From the NCBI GenBank assembly GCA_963277665.1, contig OY728128.1:1870490988-1870554987 (forward strand): DNA of 64,000 nucleotides, given 5' to 3'. Source of the DNA: Viscum album (Eukaryota > Streptophyta > Magnoliopsida > Santalales > Viscaceae). The stretch's first letter is position 1; every line of letters begins with the position of its first letter. Shown piece by piece: positions 34,463 to 46,520 of the stretch. A program made the position numbers and the translations under genes. The notes under the pieces were generated by a model, which had not been told where the DNA came from, made no database searches, and saw only the letters and a list, made by a program, of their open reading frames with translations.

Positions 34463-36727
34463 CTAAGGGTTATCCGTGGTTTCTCCTTTCCTCGATCGTG
34501 GCTTTTCACAAACAACTTCTGGTGCATCGGGCCCGCCGAATGGTTATCCGTAAAGTTCCGCGCCCCCGGCCTAAACGTCGATCATCTATCAACAAGTAGG
34601 GAATTTCTCCTTCGTCTCTCTTTTGTGTATCATGAGGGGTGGGCGTGCTTTTGATTCTTTAGAATTGGGTAAACCAGACCTAATTAAAGATAATGAACGA
34701 ATTCTATAAAGAAAGAGAGGGGGGCTGTGATCGTTGATGGTGTTTTATGTTCTGATGTTGTTTCTTCTATGACCATCTTGTTGAGTTGTGCTGGCTTATG
34801 CCTCCTGAAAATCGAGGTCGTTGGTGGTCGTTGTTTGTGCACTAATGAACCCTGCTGATGTTTTAAATGGCTTGTTTGTGGTTGTAAACTCCTGCTGTGA
34901 AAAGTGAATCGGTTAATCACGTATATCCAGCTGAATAAATTGGAAGCACTAGGATCAACCCTTCTGTGATAACTCCTGGTTAGAACACACGGAAATTTGA
35001 ATCATGGGGTGTGTTAAGTCGTTTAAATCTGAAAATACCTGCAAGGCTCTGCTTGTGTTGATGGTGGTAGTTGGTTGTTTTCCTTTCGGACCGATTGCTG
35101 GAGATGTGGGAGGGGATGGGATCCCCTGTTCTTTTATACTCTCGGTGGTTGTGTGAATGTGGGGATGGGATCTCCTGTTGGTATGGATTCGGTGGTTTTG
35201 AGTTTTAAATCCAGGTGGTTACTTGTTTATATCACGAATTGGGGTGGAATCCTCTGTTGTTGAGAACCGGGTATGGGCGTTATGGTTGTTGCTTGACTGT
35301 TTACTTTCCTGGACTTATGCCTATGCCTCCTAGTTGCCCAGTAGTGCTTAAACATAAACATTATTACTGAACGTGAAATAAGAAAGGGGACAAATGGGTT
35401 GTTAGCGTGAGTCGTGACTCGGACTTGAGTGTTGTTGTGATCTGTAGGCCGTCTGAAGAAAAACATAGCTTTGGGTGAGTGCTTGTTACATATATATATA
35501 TACTTGTAGCTTTGTGTTTCTTATTCGCGCCCCACCCAAGTTGAGCACTTAGTGCCGAACACCCCCATTTCATGGGGGAGGGTATTTTTCCCAACACTAT
35601 TCATAGTGACTGGTTATTAGCTCCTTTTCTGCTCCCTTTCCCGGATATCTCAAGTATCTTCGGGCAGGCTGTGATGACCTGAAGTCCATTATTGGCCCAA
35701 GAACCTTCGGGCTGGGTAGTGTGGTGGTTGGCCAGGTGTGTGCGGCAGGTGGTTTCCCAAGTGTCTTCGGGATGAGGCCCAGGTGTCTTCAGGCATGGCA
35801 GTGGATCCTTTAGCCCAGGTGTCTTCAGGCGTGGTGGTGGTTGTTCTGGCTTATGTGTTTGCAGGCATGGTTACATGTGACAGTTGTGGCTCAGGTGTGT
35901 GCGGGCGAGGTTCGGTAGTGGGACTGCGTGTGGTTGTGGCCCAGGTGTGTGCGGGCGGGTTCGGCAGTGGGACTGCGTGTGGTTGTGGCCCAGGTGTGTG
36001 CGGGCGGCTGCGGCAGTGGGACTGTGGTGAGAATGGCGGGATTGGTCCGATGCGTAGGATGTCTCAATAACCAGTGGGAAAGTGGCGCGGGGTACCCAAA
36101 CATCGATGTGCTCTTATTATATATATTACTTGACTTGCGTTATTTGGAGAGTGTGCCTTGGTGAGGCCTGGGGTGGATAGTTTACCTTGATAGGTGTTTG
36201 GTTTACTCCTTTTCTCATGGGACTTTAGTATGTTCCCCCACTTGTGCACGAGAGTCTTTGGTTCTCCCCACTGAGTGTACTTGTATGCTCACCCTACGTA
36301 TATAAAACTGCTTTCAGGTTTCCAGGAGGACTTCGGGGATCACACAGGACCTTACTAGCTCGGACCTTTGGAGCAGTTGCAGTTGTTGTTTTCTTTTCCT
36401 CTTTGGTACTTACCGTGTAGTCACCTTTTGCACCTTGTGGCTTTTACTTTTGAAACATACATGTGGGAATGGTTCACTTTTGGCTTTACTTTTCTTTCTG
36501 CCATGGAGTTGTTGGGTTTTCTTCTCCTTATCTCTCGATCCTATAAAATAAAAAGGGTAATGCCTTCCATTTGTGATAAATTTCTATACCCTTGGTGCTA
36601 GTCGCCACTCCGGGACCTATTGAAGGCGGGTTTCGGGGGTCATTATCTCTCCTTCAACTTAAAGAAGGAAGGGTCTGACAATCTGCTGACCCTTCCCTCC
36701 TTTTGGTGAAGGTGGGTCGTGACAGAA

Positions 36728-36745
36728 TGGTATCAAAGGTGATGG
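36728..36745 (+). other. Element A primer-binding site
   Basis: TGGTATCAAAGG lies 3 bp after the LTR and matches the initiator tRNA-Met site (TGGTATCAGAGC) at 10 of 12 bases. Family B has a slightly better match at the same place. Confidence 0.75.
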
Positions 36746-37097
36746 TTGAGAGATAGGATGGAGTCTGAAGTTAGGCATAGTGAGGATTGCATGGGATGGT
36801 AAGGCAACGGTGTTGGGTGACCTTGGTGTGTGAATTAGGCCAGGGAAGACCGGCTAGGACATGGGATTTTAGGGCCCCCCGTGATCCGATGCAAGGACTC
36901 TGGACCTACCGAACGACCAAGTAAGGCCACACTGATTGCAGGGTAGAGACCCTAGGAAAGGTACATGCATCATAATGACTTGTGTTCTTGTGTTTCTGGG
37001 ATGTCTTGGGGATTAAGAATAAATTAAATTTTAAGAAGTTTTAAGAATAATATTCTGCACTACTTGGGCTTAGGCATTCCTTGTTTACCTTGCATTT

Positions 37098-38162
37098 ATG
37101 GCACCTGGAAGGCGACCACGTGTGTTACAGGCGATCGAGGCCCCGGAGACTACTTTGACCAATCGGCAGAGAGCTGATCAAGAGGAAGAGGATGACCAGT
37201 GGCAGAAGACTCTTCGAGCCTTCCAGCGACAGGCCCTTGAGAAGTATGAGGGCAGCACCTCCGATATGAAGACGGAAGGCTGGCTAGAGGAGCTAGTTAT
37301 AGCCTTCGGCCTGATTCGGGCCCCGACCGAGTACTGGGTTCCTCTGGCCGTCAGCCAGATGCGGGGAGCGGCACGTCAGTGGTGGATGCTTTACCTGGGG
37401 GAGAGGAGAGAGTCTGAGGTGGCTTGGGTGGATTTCGAGAAGGAGTTCCGGGCGGAATTCCTCTCCTCGACGATGAAGGCAGAAAAGAGGCAGGAACTAC
37501 TCTCCCTCCAGCAGAGGAGTATGTCTGTGAGAGAGCTAGGGATCAAGTTCAAGGACCTTCTACGTTTTGCTCCGGACCTCTTTCCCGACGAGGAGTCTCG
37601 GGCAAGACGTTTGGAGGAGGCACTCCGACCCTCCCTCCAGTATGCTGTTACCCCCTTTACCCTGCCGACGTACTTGGAGGTCCAGAAGAAGGCCGAAGTG
37701 GTGGAGCGGATGCATGCTCTAGGGGGAGTGTCGCGAGAGGGGATCCAGCTGGGACCATCGAAGGGGAAGGCTGCCAGCACCAGGCCTCCAGCGTCAGGAC
37801 CCTTTAGGTTCCGACCCGCAGGGAGCAGGCCGCAGCAGTTTCAGTTTCGATCCCCCGGCCCTCGCCCTTTTCCTTCAGGCCCAGGACCGCGGTGTTTCAT
37901 CTGTGGGTGCCCTGGGAATCTCTGGAGTCAGTGCCCCGACCGGATGCAGTACAGCAGTGGCAGTCATCCCCAGCACCCTCCCCAACAGCAGCTTCCAGCC
38001 AGACCTTTCCAGCAGCAGCAGCAGGGATAGCGAGCTCCCGCTCCTCCGAGGGTAGACGTAGGAGGAGGAGGCCGACCTCAGGGCGCTCCACAGGGACCTC
38101 GACCAGGGCGTGGTCGGGGAGGTGGCCGACAGCCGAGGGGCAAGGGAGCTGGGCGTGGATAG
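37098..38162 (+). pseudogene. gag: Element A gag
   Basis: Starts at the ATG of MAPGRRPRVLQ, after a 370 bp leader. The gag core spans residues of about 55-200 (MKTEGWLEELVIAFG; MRGAARQWWMLYLGE; FEKEFRAEFLSSTMK; MSVRELGIKFKDLLRF). A proline/glutamine-rich stretch follows, then one zinc knuckle at about residue 266 (CFICGCPGNLWSQC), in which Asn stands where CX2CX4HX4C needs His. A TAG at 38028-38030 ends the 310-residue product; the same frame goes on through an RG-rich basic tail to another TAG at 38160-38162. The knuckle change and the stops suggest a non-functional nucleocapsid. Confidence 0.88.
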
Positions 38163-38591
38163 TTGCACGCTGCAGAGGCAGCAGTTCCAGCAGGGCCAAA
38201 GGTTGTTCGAGGTACGATCAGTCTGTTTAACACTCTTGCTTATGCTTTGTTCAATACCGGAGCTTCGCACTCCTTCGTTGCACCCAGTCTAGCCCGTGCT
38301 TTGGGTCTAGATGCCGAGAAACTTCCAGTGCCCCTGGTGTTGAGCACACCAGTTGGAGGTTAGACTGACTTGTTGTTCATTTGTCGGGGATGTAGACTGA
38401 TGATAGGGCCACACCAGTCGGTTAGGGATCTTCTTCTACTACAGATTCAGCCATACGATGTCATCCTAGGCATCGACTGGTTATTTTCTGTGTGCGCCGT
38501 CATCGACTTTTTTCGAAGAAGAGTGGTGTTCTCAGACTTGGACAGCTGACGTGTTACCTTCACCGGTGAGCGGAGCAGTCCGAAGGGGAAC
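38163..38591 (+). pseudogene. pol: Element A protease region
   Basis: In frame with gag. Retropepsin core: LFNTGASHSFVAPSLARAL, where the catalytic Asp of DTGAS is Asn (codon AAT at 38253-38255), then further on VILGIDWLF. Stops at 38361-38363 (TAG) and 38547-38549 (TGA). Loss of the single catalytic Asp alone would be expected to abolish protease activity. Confidence 0.82.
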
Positions 38592-40010
38592 ATGGGAGAG
38601 GAGTCTCTCCTCTCCTTGTTGACCGAGCTGACAGTGGAATCAGTAGAAGCTGAAATGGTGGAAGTTCCAGAGATCGTCCATGAGTTTATGGACATCTTTC
38701 CTGAGGAGGTGACGACTCTACCCCCTCGACGTGATATTGAGTTCAGGTTAGACCTGCAGCCCGGTGCTCGTCCAATCTCGATGGCTCCTTACCGGATGGC
38801 ATCTTCGGAGCTACGGGAGTTGCGGATACAGATTGACGATCTGATGAAGAGGGGTTATGTTCGTCCGAGTGCGTCACCGTGGGGTGCTCCGGTCTTGTTT
38901 GCAAGGAAGGCAGATGGTGGTCTTAGGTTGTGCATAGACTACAGGAGGCTGAATCAGGTGACGATCAAGAATCCCTACCCTCTTCCAAGGATAGATGATC
39001 TTTTCGACCAGCTGAAAGGGGAAGGATGGTTCTCGAAGATCGACCTACGGTCTGGGTACCACCAGCTGAGGGTGAAAGAGAGCGACATCCTGAAGATAGC
39101 ATTCAGGTGCAGGTATGGACACTTTGAGTTCATAGTCATGCCCTTCGGTGTTACGAACGCCCTGGCTGTGTTCATGGGGCTTATGAACTCCATCTTCCGG
39201 GAGTACCTGGATCGATTCGTGGTTGTGTTCATCGACGACATCCTGGTCTACTCTAGATCAGAGGAGGACCATGCAGAGCACCTGAGGACAGTTTTAGAGG
39301 TCCTCCGACAGCACCAGCTCTATAAGAAGTTGTCAAAATGCAAGTTCTGGACACGAGAAGTGCACTTCCTCGGGCATGTGGTGTCCGAGCAGGGGGTAGC
39401 GGTGGACCCATCAAAGGTTGAGACAGTTGTTTCTTGGGAAGCACCCAAGAATGTGGCAGAAGTCTGAAGTTTCCTCGGACTGGCGGGTTACTACCGTAGA
39501 TTCGTACCCAACTTCTCCCGAGTAGCAGCCCCTTTGACGGCTCTGACCAAGAAGGACCAGGCTTTCGTATGGAGTGAGCAGTGCCAGTCAGCCTTCAGCT
39601 ATCTGAAAGAGAAGTTGGTCAGTGCCCCAGTGCTGAGATTACCAGAAGAAGGGGCGGCTTATGAGGTGTTCTTTGATGCTCCGGGACAGGTCCTGGGATG
39701 TATGTTGATGCAGCAATAAGGGGTGATCTCTTATGGGTCCAAGCAGCTGCGTTCCCATGAGCGTAATTACGCTACCCACGACCTGTAGCTAGCAGCGGTC
39801 GTTTTTGCGCTAAAGTTATGGTGGCACTACCTCATCGGGGAACGCTTTGTGGTCTTCACGGATCACAAAATCTTGAAGTATATCTTCTCCCAACGGGACT
39901 TAAACTTGCGACATCGGAGATGGGTGGAGTTCCTCCAGGATTACGACTTCGAGATCTCTTATACTGAGGGCAAGGGAAATGTGGTGGCCGATGCCTTGAG
40001 CAGGAGGACG
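38592..40010 (+). pseudogene. pol: Element A reverse transcriptase - RNase H
   Basis: Still the gag frame. RT landmarks: [51 protein letters not shown], and the intact catalytic box FIDDILVYS (FIDD codons 39228-39239). Connection: [11 protein letters not shown], then TGA at 39465 where the family has Arg (CGA to TGA fits deamination). RNase H: KKDQAFVWSEQCQ, YEVFFDAPGQ, TAA at 39717, TAG at 39786, then FTDHKILKYIFSQRDLN and VVADALSRR. Three stops separate otherwise well-kept motifs; no frameshift is seen. Confidence 0.88.
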
Positions 40011-41558
40011 CAGAAGGATGTCGTCCGAGAGTCGGCGGACGCCTGGAAAGCAATGGGAGAGTTGGCTACCTTGCACCTAGATGCGAGGGTGGATAGCGGC
40101 AGAGGCTGCCTATATCAGATGACAGTGCAGTCATCCCTGTTTCAGCAGGTGGAGGAGTCTCAGTGGGGAGACCTAGAGTGTGAAGTGATGCGTGACCAAG
40201 TTGACCAGGGCAATGCTCCGGAAGGATGGACCGAGGATGGTCGGAACCAGATGCTTTTCCAGGGAAGGTTGTTTGTCCTAGAGGCGATGCGTGGCAAGGT
40301 TCTCAGTGAGTTCCACAACTCACCCCTGTCGGTACACCTAGGAGTTTCCAAGATGTACCAGGGGTTGAAGAGGCAGTTTTGGTGGCCCGGAGTTAAGCGA
40401 GCGGTGGCAGATTTTGTGGCCAAGTTCCTAGTGTGTCAGCAAGTGAAGGCTGAACACCGAGTTCCAGGCAGCCTACTACAGCCCCTAGATGTCCCTGAGT
40501 GGAAGTGGGATGACATCTCAATGGATTTCGTCACAGGACTACCCAAGGCCCAAGGAGGGTACGACGCCATCTGGGTGGTAGTGGACAGGTTGACGAAATC
40601 GGCTCACTTTCTGGCGATCAGGGAGTCGAGTGCTGTGGATGCTTTGGCACGAAAGTACGTGGATGAGGTGGTGCGGTTGCATGGAGTTCCAAGGTCTATA
40701 GTCTCGGATAGGGATGCACGGTTTACCTCACGAGTCTGGAGAGGATTGCAGCATGCGTTTGGCACCCAGTTACGCCTTAGCACAGTTTTCCATCCCCAGA
40801 CGGATGGACAAACAGAGCGCACCATCCAGACCTTGGAGGATATGCTGCGAGCATGTGTTCTGGACTCAGGAGGGTCATGGGTGCAATACTTGCCTCTGGT
40901 AGAGTTTTCCTACAATAATAGCTACCACTCTACCATTGGCATGGACCCGTTTGAAGCTTTGTACGGGAGGCCATGTCGTTCGCCTGTGTGTTGGACCGAA
41001 GTAGGAGAGGCAGGCATCCTTGGTCCGGAGGTGGTGCAGAACACGACAAAGAAGGTTCAGCTCATATGGGAAAGGATGAAGGCGGCCCAGGACCGACAGA
41101 AGTCGTACGCTGATACCAGGAGGAGGCCCTTGGAGTTTGAGGTTGGGGACCACGTGTTCTTAAAGTTCTCCCCTCGGCGTGGGCAGTGGAGGTTCGGCAA
41201 AGGGAGTAATCTTTCTCCCAGATTCATCGGACCCTTCCAAGTGTTGCGGCGGGTCGACGAAGTGGCTTACCAGCTGGAGTTTCCACCGCCGCTACTAAGG
41301 ATACATGATGTCTTTCATGTGTCCCAGCTCCGTCGGTATCTGCACGACGATTCACACGTCCTTGATTGGGGTGAGCTGGACATCGAGGACGACGTGACCT
41401 TTGTGGAGAGACCAGTGGTGATCGAGGATCGCAAAGAAAAGGTGCTTCGCGGGCGAACCATTCCCTTGGTTCGCGTGTTGTGGAGACATGGTGGGCTTGA
41501 GGAGAGTACGTGGGAGAGGGAAACACAGATGCGTACCCAGTACCCAGAGTTGTTTTAA
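40011..41558 (+). pseudogene. pol: Element A integrase with chromodomain-like tail
   Basis: The open stretch that includes this part runs 39849-41558 without a stop. The HHCC finger has its two His (EFHNSPLSVHLGVSKMY), but the first Cys of CxxC is Phe (FLVCQQVK). The DDE core is complete in outline: WDDISMDFVTGLPK, IVSDRDARFTS, and FHPQTDGQTERTIQTLEDM with the Glu. The GPF segment (SPRFIGPFQVLRRV) is followed by a chromodomain-like fold at about 41397-41555 (KEKVLRGRTIPLVRVLWRHG, STWERE, YPELF). That tail in Tekay-type elements is thought to guide insertion toward heterochromatin. It ends TAA at 41556-41558. Confidence 0.9.
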
Positions 41559-41960
41559 GTTTTGTTCCATGTTGTACCTGTTGTGATAGAACGTTTTGTC
41601 TTTTGGCTATGAAATGTAATGGTTTTCTTCCTCTGCTTGTGTGTGAAAAGCCCCGGCTATGGGGAAGGAGAGAACCCGACCCCTAATCGAGACGCATTAA
41701 GGTGGATGCGATTAAACCCGTGCGGGCGAGTCAGTGCCGCCCAAAGCGGATAATATCTTGACATGGGGGAGGAGACTCCCCAACCCACGTGCCCGGGCAG
41801 TTTGGCATGGTATGTTGCTTGGTTCATGACAGGAAGATGTTCTTAGTTAACGATGAGGTTCACTCTTGAGAGGTATCTTTTGGGGTGGTTGTTCGGACCC
41901 ACCCTTTCCTTCTGGGTTGTTTGAATTCTCGGGGACGAGAATAGTTTGAGAGGTATCTGA
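41559..41960 (+). other. Element A 3' untranslated segment
   Basis: Non-coding, with the phrase 'gtggatgcgattaaacccgt' shared with family B, ending in 'gggacgagaatagtttgaga' and 'ggtatctga' just before the LTR. That purine-rich stretch is the best polypurine-tract candidate, but it is interrupted by pyrimidines. Confidence 0.65.
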
Positions 41961-42030
41961 TGTGAAGACCCAGACTCTCTTGGTCCTTCCCTTTGCCAAA
42001 ATCCAGGTTCTAAAGGAGTGGCGTCTCGGT

Positions 42031-43075
42031 GAGACCGATCGGCGAGACCGATCGGGGAGACCGATCGGGGAGACCGATCGGTGAGACCGATCGGGGAGAC
42101 CGATCGGGGAGACCGATCGGTGAGACCGATCGGAGAGACCGACCGGAGAGACCGACCGGCGAGACCGACCGGCGAGACCGACCGGCGAGACCGACCGGCG
42201 AGACCGACCGGCGAGACCGACCGGCGAGACCGACCGGCGAGACCGACCGGCGAGACCGACCGGCGAGACCGACCGGCGAGACCGACCGGCGAGACCGACC
42301 GGCGAGACCGACCGGCGAGACCGACCGGCGAGACCGACCGGCGAGACCGACCGGCGAGACCGACCGGCGAGACCGACCGGCGAGACCGACCGGCGAGACC
42401 GACCGGCGAGACCGACCGGCGAGACCGACCGGCGAGACCGACCGGCGAGACCGACCGGCGAGACCGACCGGCGAGACCGACCGGCGAGACCGACCGGCGC
42501 GACCGACCGGCGCGACCGACCGGCGCGACCGATCGGCGAGACCGATCGGGGAGACCGATCGGCGCGACCGATCGGTGTCACCCGGCCTTGTCAAAATCCG
42601 GGTTCTAAAGGAGTGGCGTCTCGGTGAGACCGATCGGCGAGACCGACCTTGCCAAAATCCGGGTTCTAAAGGAGTGGCGTCTCGGTGAGACCGATCGGCG
42701 AGACCGACCAGTGAGACCGATCGGTGAGACCGATCGGCGAGACCGATCGGTGAGACCGATCGGCGAGACCGATCGGCGAGACCGATCGGCGAGACCGATC
42801 GGCGAGACCGACCGGCGAGACCGACCGGCGAGACCGACCGGCGAGACCGACCGGCGAGACCGACCGGTGAGACCGATCGGCGCGACCGATCGGCGAGACT
42901 GATCGGCGAGACCGATCGGCGAGACCGATCGGCGAGACCGATCGGCGCGACCGATCGGCGAGACCGATCGGCGAGACCGATCGGCGCGACCGATCGGCGC
43001 GACCGATCGGCGAGACCGATCGGCGAGACCGATCGGGGAGACCGATCGGCGCGACCGATCGGCGCGACCGATCGG
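42031..43075 (+). repeat. Expanded three-block 13 bp array in the 3' LTR (about 74 units)
   Basis: Three arrays (42031-42575, about 42 units; 42626-42648, about 2; 42687-43075, about 30) are separated by repeats of the flank 'aaaatccgggttctaaagga', which normally occurs once before the array. The first block is dominated by uniform GAGACCGACCGGC units with GATCGG edges; the third is mostly GATCGG units. Block duplication plus slippage or unequal crossing over would explain this. Confidence 0.93.
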
Positions 43076-43333
43076 TGTCACCCGGCCTTGTCAAGTTGTT
43101 TCCAGTAGCGCTCCTTTGCATAAATAGGGTTTTAAACCCCTATTCTGACTCGTTTAAGCGTGTTTTTAAGACCCGTAACACCCATAAGAGTTTTAATTAA
43201 ATACTTCACCAATTCATGAGTCAGCTTAAACCACCCGACCCCCTTTTTTGTGACGAGTGGAACTGCGTGGTCAACCCACGACCCCTCGCGCCTTACACGG
43301 TTTCGCATTTTCACCTCAACCGTCCCCGACTCT

Positions 43334-43339
43334 TATAAA
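43334..43339 (+). promoter_or_regulatory. TATA box in the 3' LTR of element A
   Basis: TATAAA in the same context as 34457. If used, transcription would run out of the element into the DNA after 45611. Confidence 0.5.
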
Positions 43340-45611
43340 CTAAGGGTTAGTCGTGGTTTCTCCTTTCCTTGATCGTGGCTTTTCACAAACAACTTCAGGT
43401 GCATCGGGCACGTCGCATGGTTATCCGTAAAGTTCCGCGCCCCCGGCCTAAACGTCGATCATCTATCAACAAGTACGGAATTTCTCCTTCGTCTCTCTTT
43501 TGTGTATCATGCGGGGTGGGCGTGCTTTTGATTTTGTAGAATTGGGTAAACCAGACCTAATTAAAGATAATGAACGAATTCTATAAAGAAAGAGAGGGGG
43601 GTTGTGATCGTTGATGGTGTTTTATATTCTGATGTTGTTTCTTCTATGACCATCTTGTTGAGTTGTGCTGGCTTATGCCTCCTGAAAATCGAGGTCGTTG
43701 GTGGTCGTTGTTTGTGCACTAATGAACCCTGCTGATGTTTTAAATGGCTTGTTTGTGGTTGTAAACTCCTGCTGTGAAAAGTGAATCGGTTAATCACGTA
43801 TATCCGGATGAATAAATTGGAAGCACCAGGATCAACCCTTATGTGATAACTCCCGGTTAGAACACACGGAAATTTGAATCATGGGGTGTGTTAAGTCGTT
43901 TAAATCTGAAAATACCTGCAAGGCCCTGCTTGTGTTGATGGTGGTAGTTGGTTGTTTTCCTTTCGGACCAATTGCTGGAGATGTGGGAGGGGATGGGATC
44001 CCCTGTTCTTTTATACTCTCGGCGGTTGTGTGAATGTGGGGATGGGATCTCCTGTTGGTATGGATTCAGTGGTTGTGAGTTTTAAATCCGGGTGGTTACT
44101 TGTTTATATCACGAATTGGGGTGGAATCCTCTGTTGTTGAGAACCGGGTATGGGCGTTATGGTTGTTGCTTGACTGTTTACTTTCCTGGACTTATGCCTA
44201 TGCCTCCTAGTTGCCCAGTAGTGCTTAAACATAAACATTATTACTGAACGTGAAATAAGACAGGGTACAAATGGGTTGTTAGCGTGAGTCGTGACTCGGA
44301 CTTGAGTGTTGTTGTGATCTGTAGGCTGTCTGAAGAAAAACCTAGCTTTGGGTGAGTAATTGTTACATATATATATATATATATATATACTTGTAGCTTT
44401 GTGTTTCTTATTCGCGCCCCACCCAAGTTGAGCACTTAGTGCCGAACACCCTCATTTCATGGGGGAGAGTGTTTTTCCCAACACTATTCATAGTGACTGG
44501 TTATTAGCTCCTTTTCTGCTCCCTTTCTCGGATAGCCCAAGTATTTTCGGGCAGGCTGTGATAGCCTGAAGTCCATTATTAGCCCAAGAACCTTCGGGCT
44601 GGGTAGTGTGGTGGTTGGCCAGGTGTGTGCAGCAGGTGGTTTCCCAAGTGTCTTCGGGATGAGGCCCAGGTGTCTTCGGGCGTGGCAGTGGATCCTTTAG
44701 CCCAGGTGTCTTCGGGCGTGGTGGTGGTTGTTCTGGCCTAGGTGTTTACAGGCATGGTTACATGTAACAGTTGTGGCCCAGGTGTGTGCGGGTGGGGTTC
44801 GGCAGTGGGACTGCGTGTGGTTGTGGCCCAGGTGTGTGCGGGCGGGTTCGGCAGTGGGACTGCGTGTGGTTGTGGCCCAGGTGTGTGCGGGTGGGTGCGG
44901 TAGTGGGACTGCGGTGAGAATGGCGGGATTGGTCCAATGCGTAGGATGTCTCAATAACCAGTGGGAAAGTGGTGCGGGGTACCCAAACATCTATGTGCTC
45001 TTATTGTATATATTACTTGACTTGCATTATTTGGAGAGTGTGCCTTGGTGAGGCCTGGGGTGGATAGTTTACCTTAATAGGTGTTTGGTTTACTCCTTTT
45101 CTCACGGGACTTTAGTACGTTCCCCCACTTGTGCACAAGAGTCTTTGGTTCTCCCTACTGAGTGTACTTGTATGCTCACCCTACGTATATAAAACTGCTT
45201 TCAGGTTTCCAGGAGGACTTCAGGGATCATGCAGGACCTTACTAGCTCGGACCTTTGGAGTAGTTGCAGTTGTTGCTTTCTTTTCCTCTTTGGTACTTAC
45301 CGTGTAGTCACCTTTTGCACCTTGTGGCTTTTACTTTTGAAACATACATGTGGTAATGGTTTACTTTTGGCTTTACTTTTCTTTCTGCCTTGGTGTTGTT
45401 GGGTTTTCTTCTCCTTATCTCTCGATCCTATAAAATAAAAAGGGTAATGCCTTCCATTTGTGAGAAATTTCTATACCCTTGGTGCTAGTCGCCACTCCGG
45501 GACCTATTGAAGGAGGGTTTCGGGGGTCATTATCTCTCCTTCAACTTAAAGAAGGAAGGGTCCGGCAATCTGCTGACCCTTCCCTCCTTTTGGTGAAGGC
45601 GGGTCGTGACA

Positions 45612-45616
45612 CATTC
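45612..45616. other. Right target-site duplication of element A (CATTC)
   Basis: Directly follows GTGACA of the 3' LTR and equals 33826-33830. Confidence 0.9.
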
Positions 45617-46515
45617 AACTCATAGTTTCTCATGAATTCCATGAGTGGTTATTATTTAACTCTATCACTAGATAACTTGACTTCATTCACCTTGTCAATC
45701 ATGAAAATCACTCTGATTTTTAGATAGTGAATCGATTTTACTTTCTTTATCATCGTATTACTCTTCCGCCATCATCAAAATTTTACTCATCGTTTTAAAT
45801 TTATAATTGTTATGTTACATTCCCTTAGAATTTTACTTCCATTGACTGAGTTTTGGGTTCTTATTTTGTAAGGAATTTCTTTTTGACACATCTTTACTCC
45901 CATAATCAAATAATTTTTTAAAATTAGTTGAAATGGTTAATTTCTACTAAAATAAAATAGGTTAAATTAGAATATAATGATATTTCCTGCTCTTATTTTA
46001 CATGTTCGTTAATATTATGGATATGATCATGTCAAACATTACATCATAATCATCATTCGATATTGATCCTTTAATTACTTTCTTAAGATAATTATAAGCA
46101 TTGTATTAGATTAGGGATTTATAAGATATGTCCATATAACCTTTACTTATCTTATTTAATGATTTATTATTTATCCTTTCATATCCCACCAAAACACAAT
46201 TTAATTCATCCAGTGGAAATGAATTTCAATCACTATATTTATGAGATAATAACCTAGAATAAAACCAATAAAAAAATATGAAGTATCTCCATGAATATAT
46301 TTGAATTATCTTGAGAAAATCCAAAACAAAATAGATTGAGATGGAAATATCATTCACCATATCTCCATAAAGAAAAAAAATTGTGTAAAATTTCTCATGG
46401 AACATTATATATTTTTCTTCAACAAATCTATCATTCCATTCATGAATATTCCATAGAGTTTTTTTAATACGTTTTATGAAAAAGAAACAGCATAGGATTA
46501 AATTTTTTTAAAAAA
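45617..46515. other. AT-rich DNA without recognised genes
   Basis: Continuation of the AT-rich target in which element A sits; low-complexity, no convincing frame or motif. Confidence 0.6.
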
Positions 46516-46520
46516 AATAT
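46516..46520. other. Left target-site duplication of the solo LTR (AATAT)
   Basis: Perfect match to 48711-48715. Confidence 0.85.

Larger units (their letters stand above)
33831..36724 (+). repeat. Element A 5' LTR
   Basis: TGTGAAGACC...GGTCGTGACA, 2894 bp. Parts in order: 70 bp of unique start, the 13 bp array, a unique U3 part to a TATA box at 34457, then a long R-U5 with GT-rich repeated phrases ('gcccaggtgtgtgcgggcg' at about 35890-36010), a TA run and the conserved 3' end. Frames inside it are by-products of the array or not conserved. Confidence 0.92.
33831..45611 (+). mobile_element. Element A: complete Tekay/Del-type chromovirus retrotransposon
   Basis: 11.78 kb, TG...CA LTRs (33831-36724 and 41961-45611), a perfect CATTC target duplication, a tRNA-Met-type primer site and a gag-pol in one frame (37098-41558) ending in a chromodomain-like tail. 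Gene order is gag, PR, RT, RNase H, integrase, chromodomain. The integrase tail (KEKVLRGRTIPLVRVLWRHG followed by ESTWERE) is typical of Tekay. Seven in-frame stops make it non-autonomous, but structure and frame are kept, so it is the youngest large element in the window. Differences between the two LTRs outside the arrays are mostly C/T-type transitions. Confidence 0.92.
41961..45611 (+). repeat. Element A 3' LTR
   Basis: Same ends as the 5' LTR but 3651 bp, 757 bp longer. Nearly all the extra length is the 13 bp array; a few bases come from a longer TA run near 44371. The unique parts match the 5' LTR closely, with scattered transitions. Confidence 0.92.

Noticed and set aside
37391..37807. 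Antisense and alternative-frame ORFs over gag of element A (also 37875-38270)
   Set aside because: Shadows of the conserved gag frame in GC-rich DNA.
42031..43075. CRISPR-like regular repeats
   Set aside because: Units are contiguous 13-mers without unique spacers, in a plant LTR.
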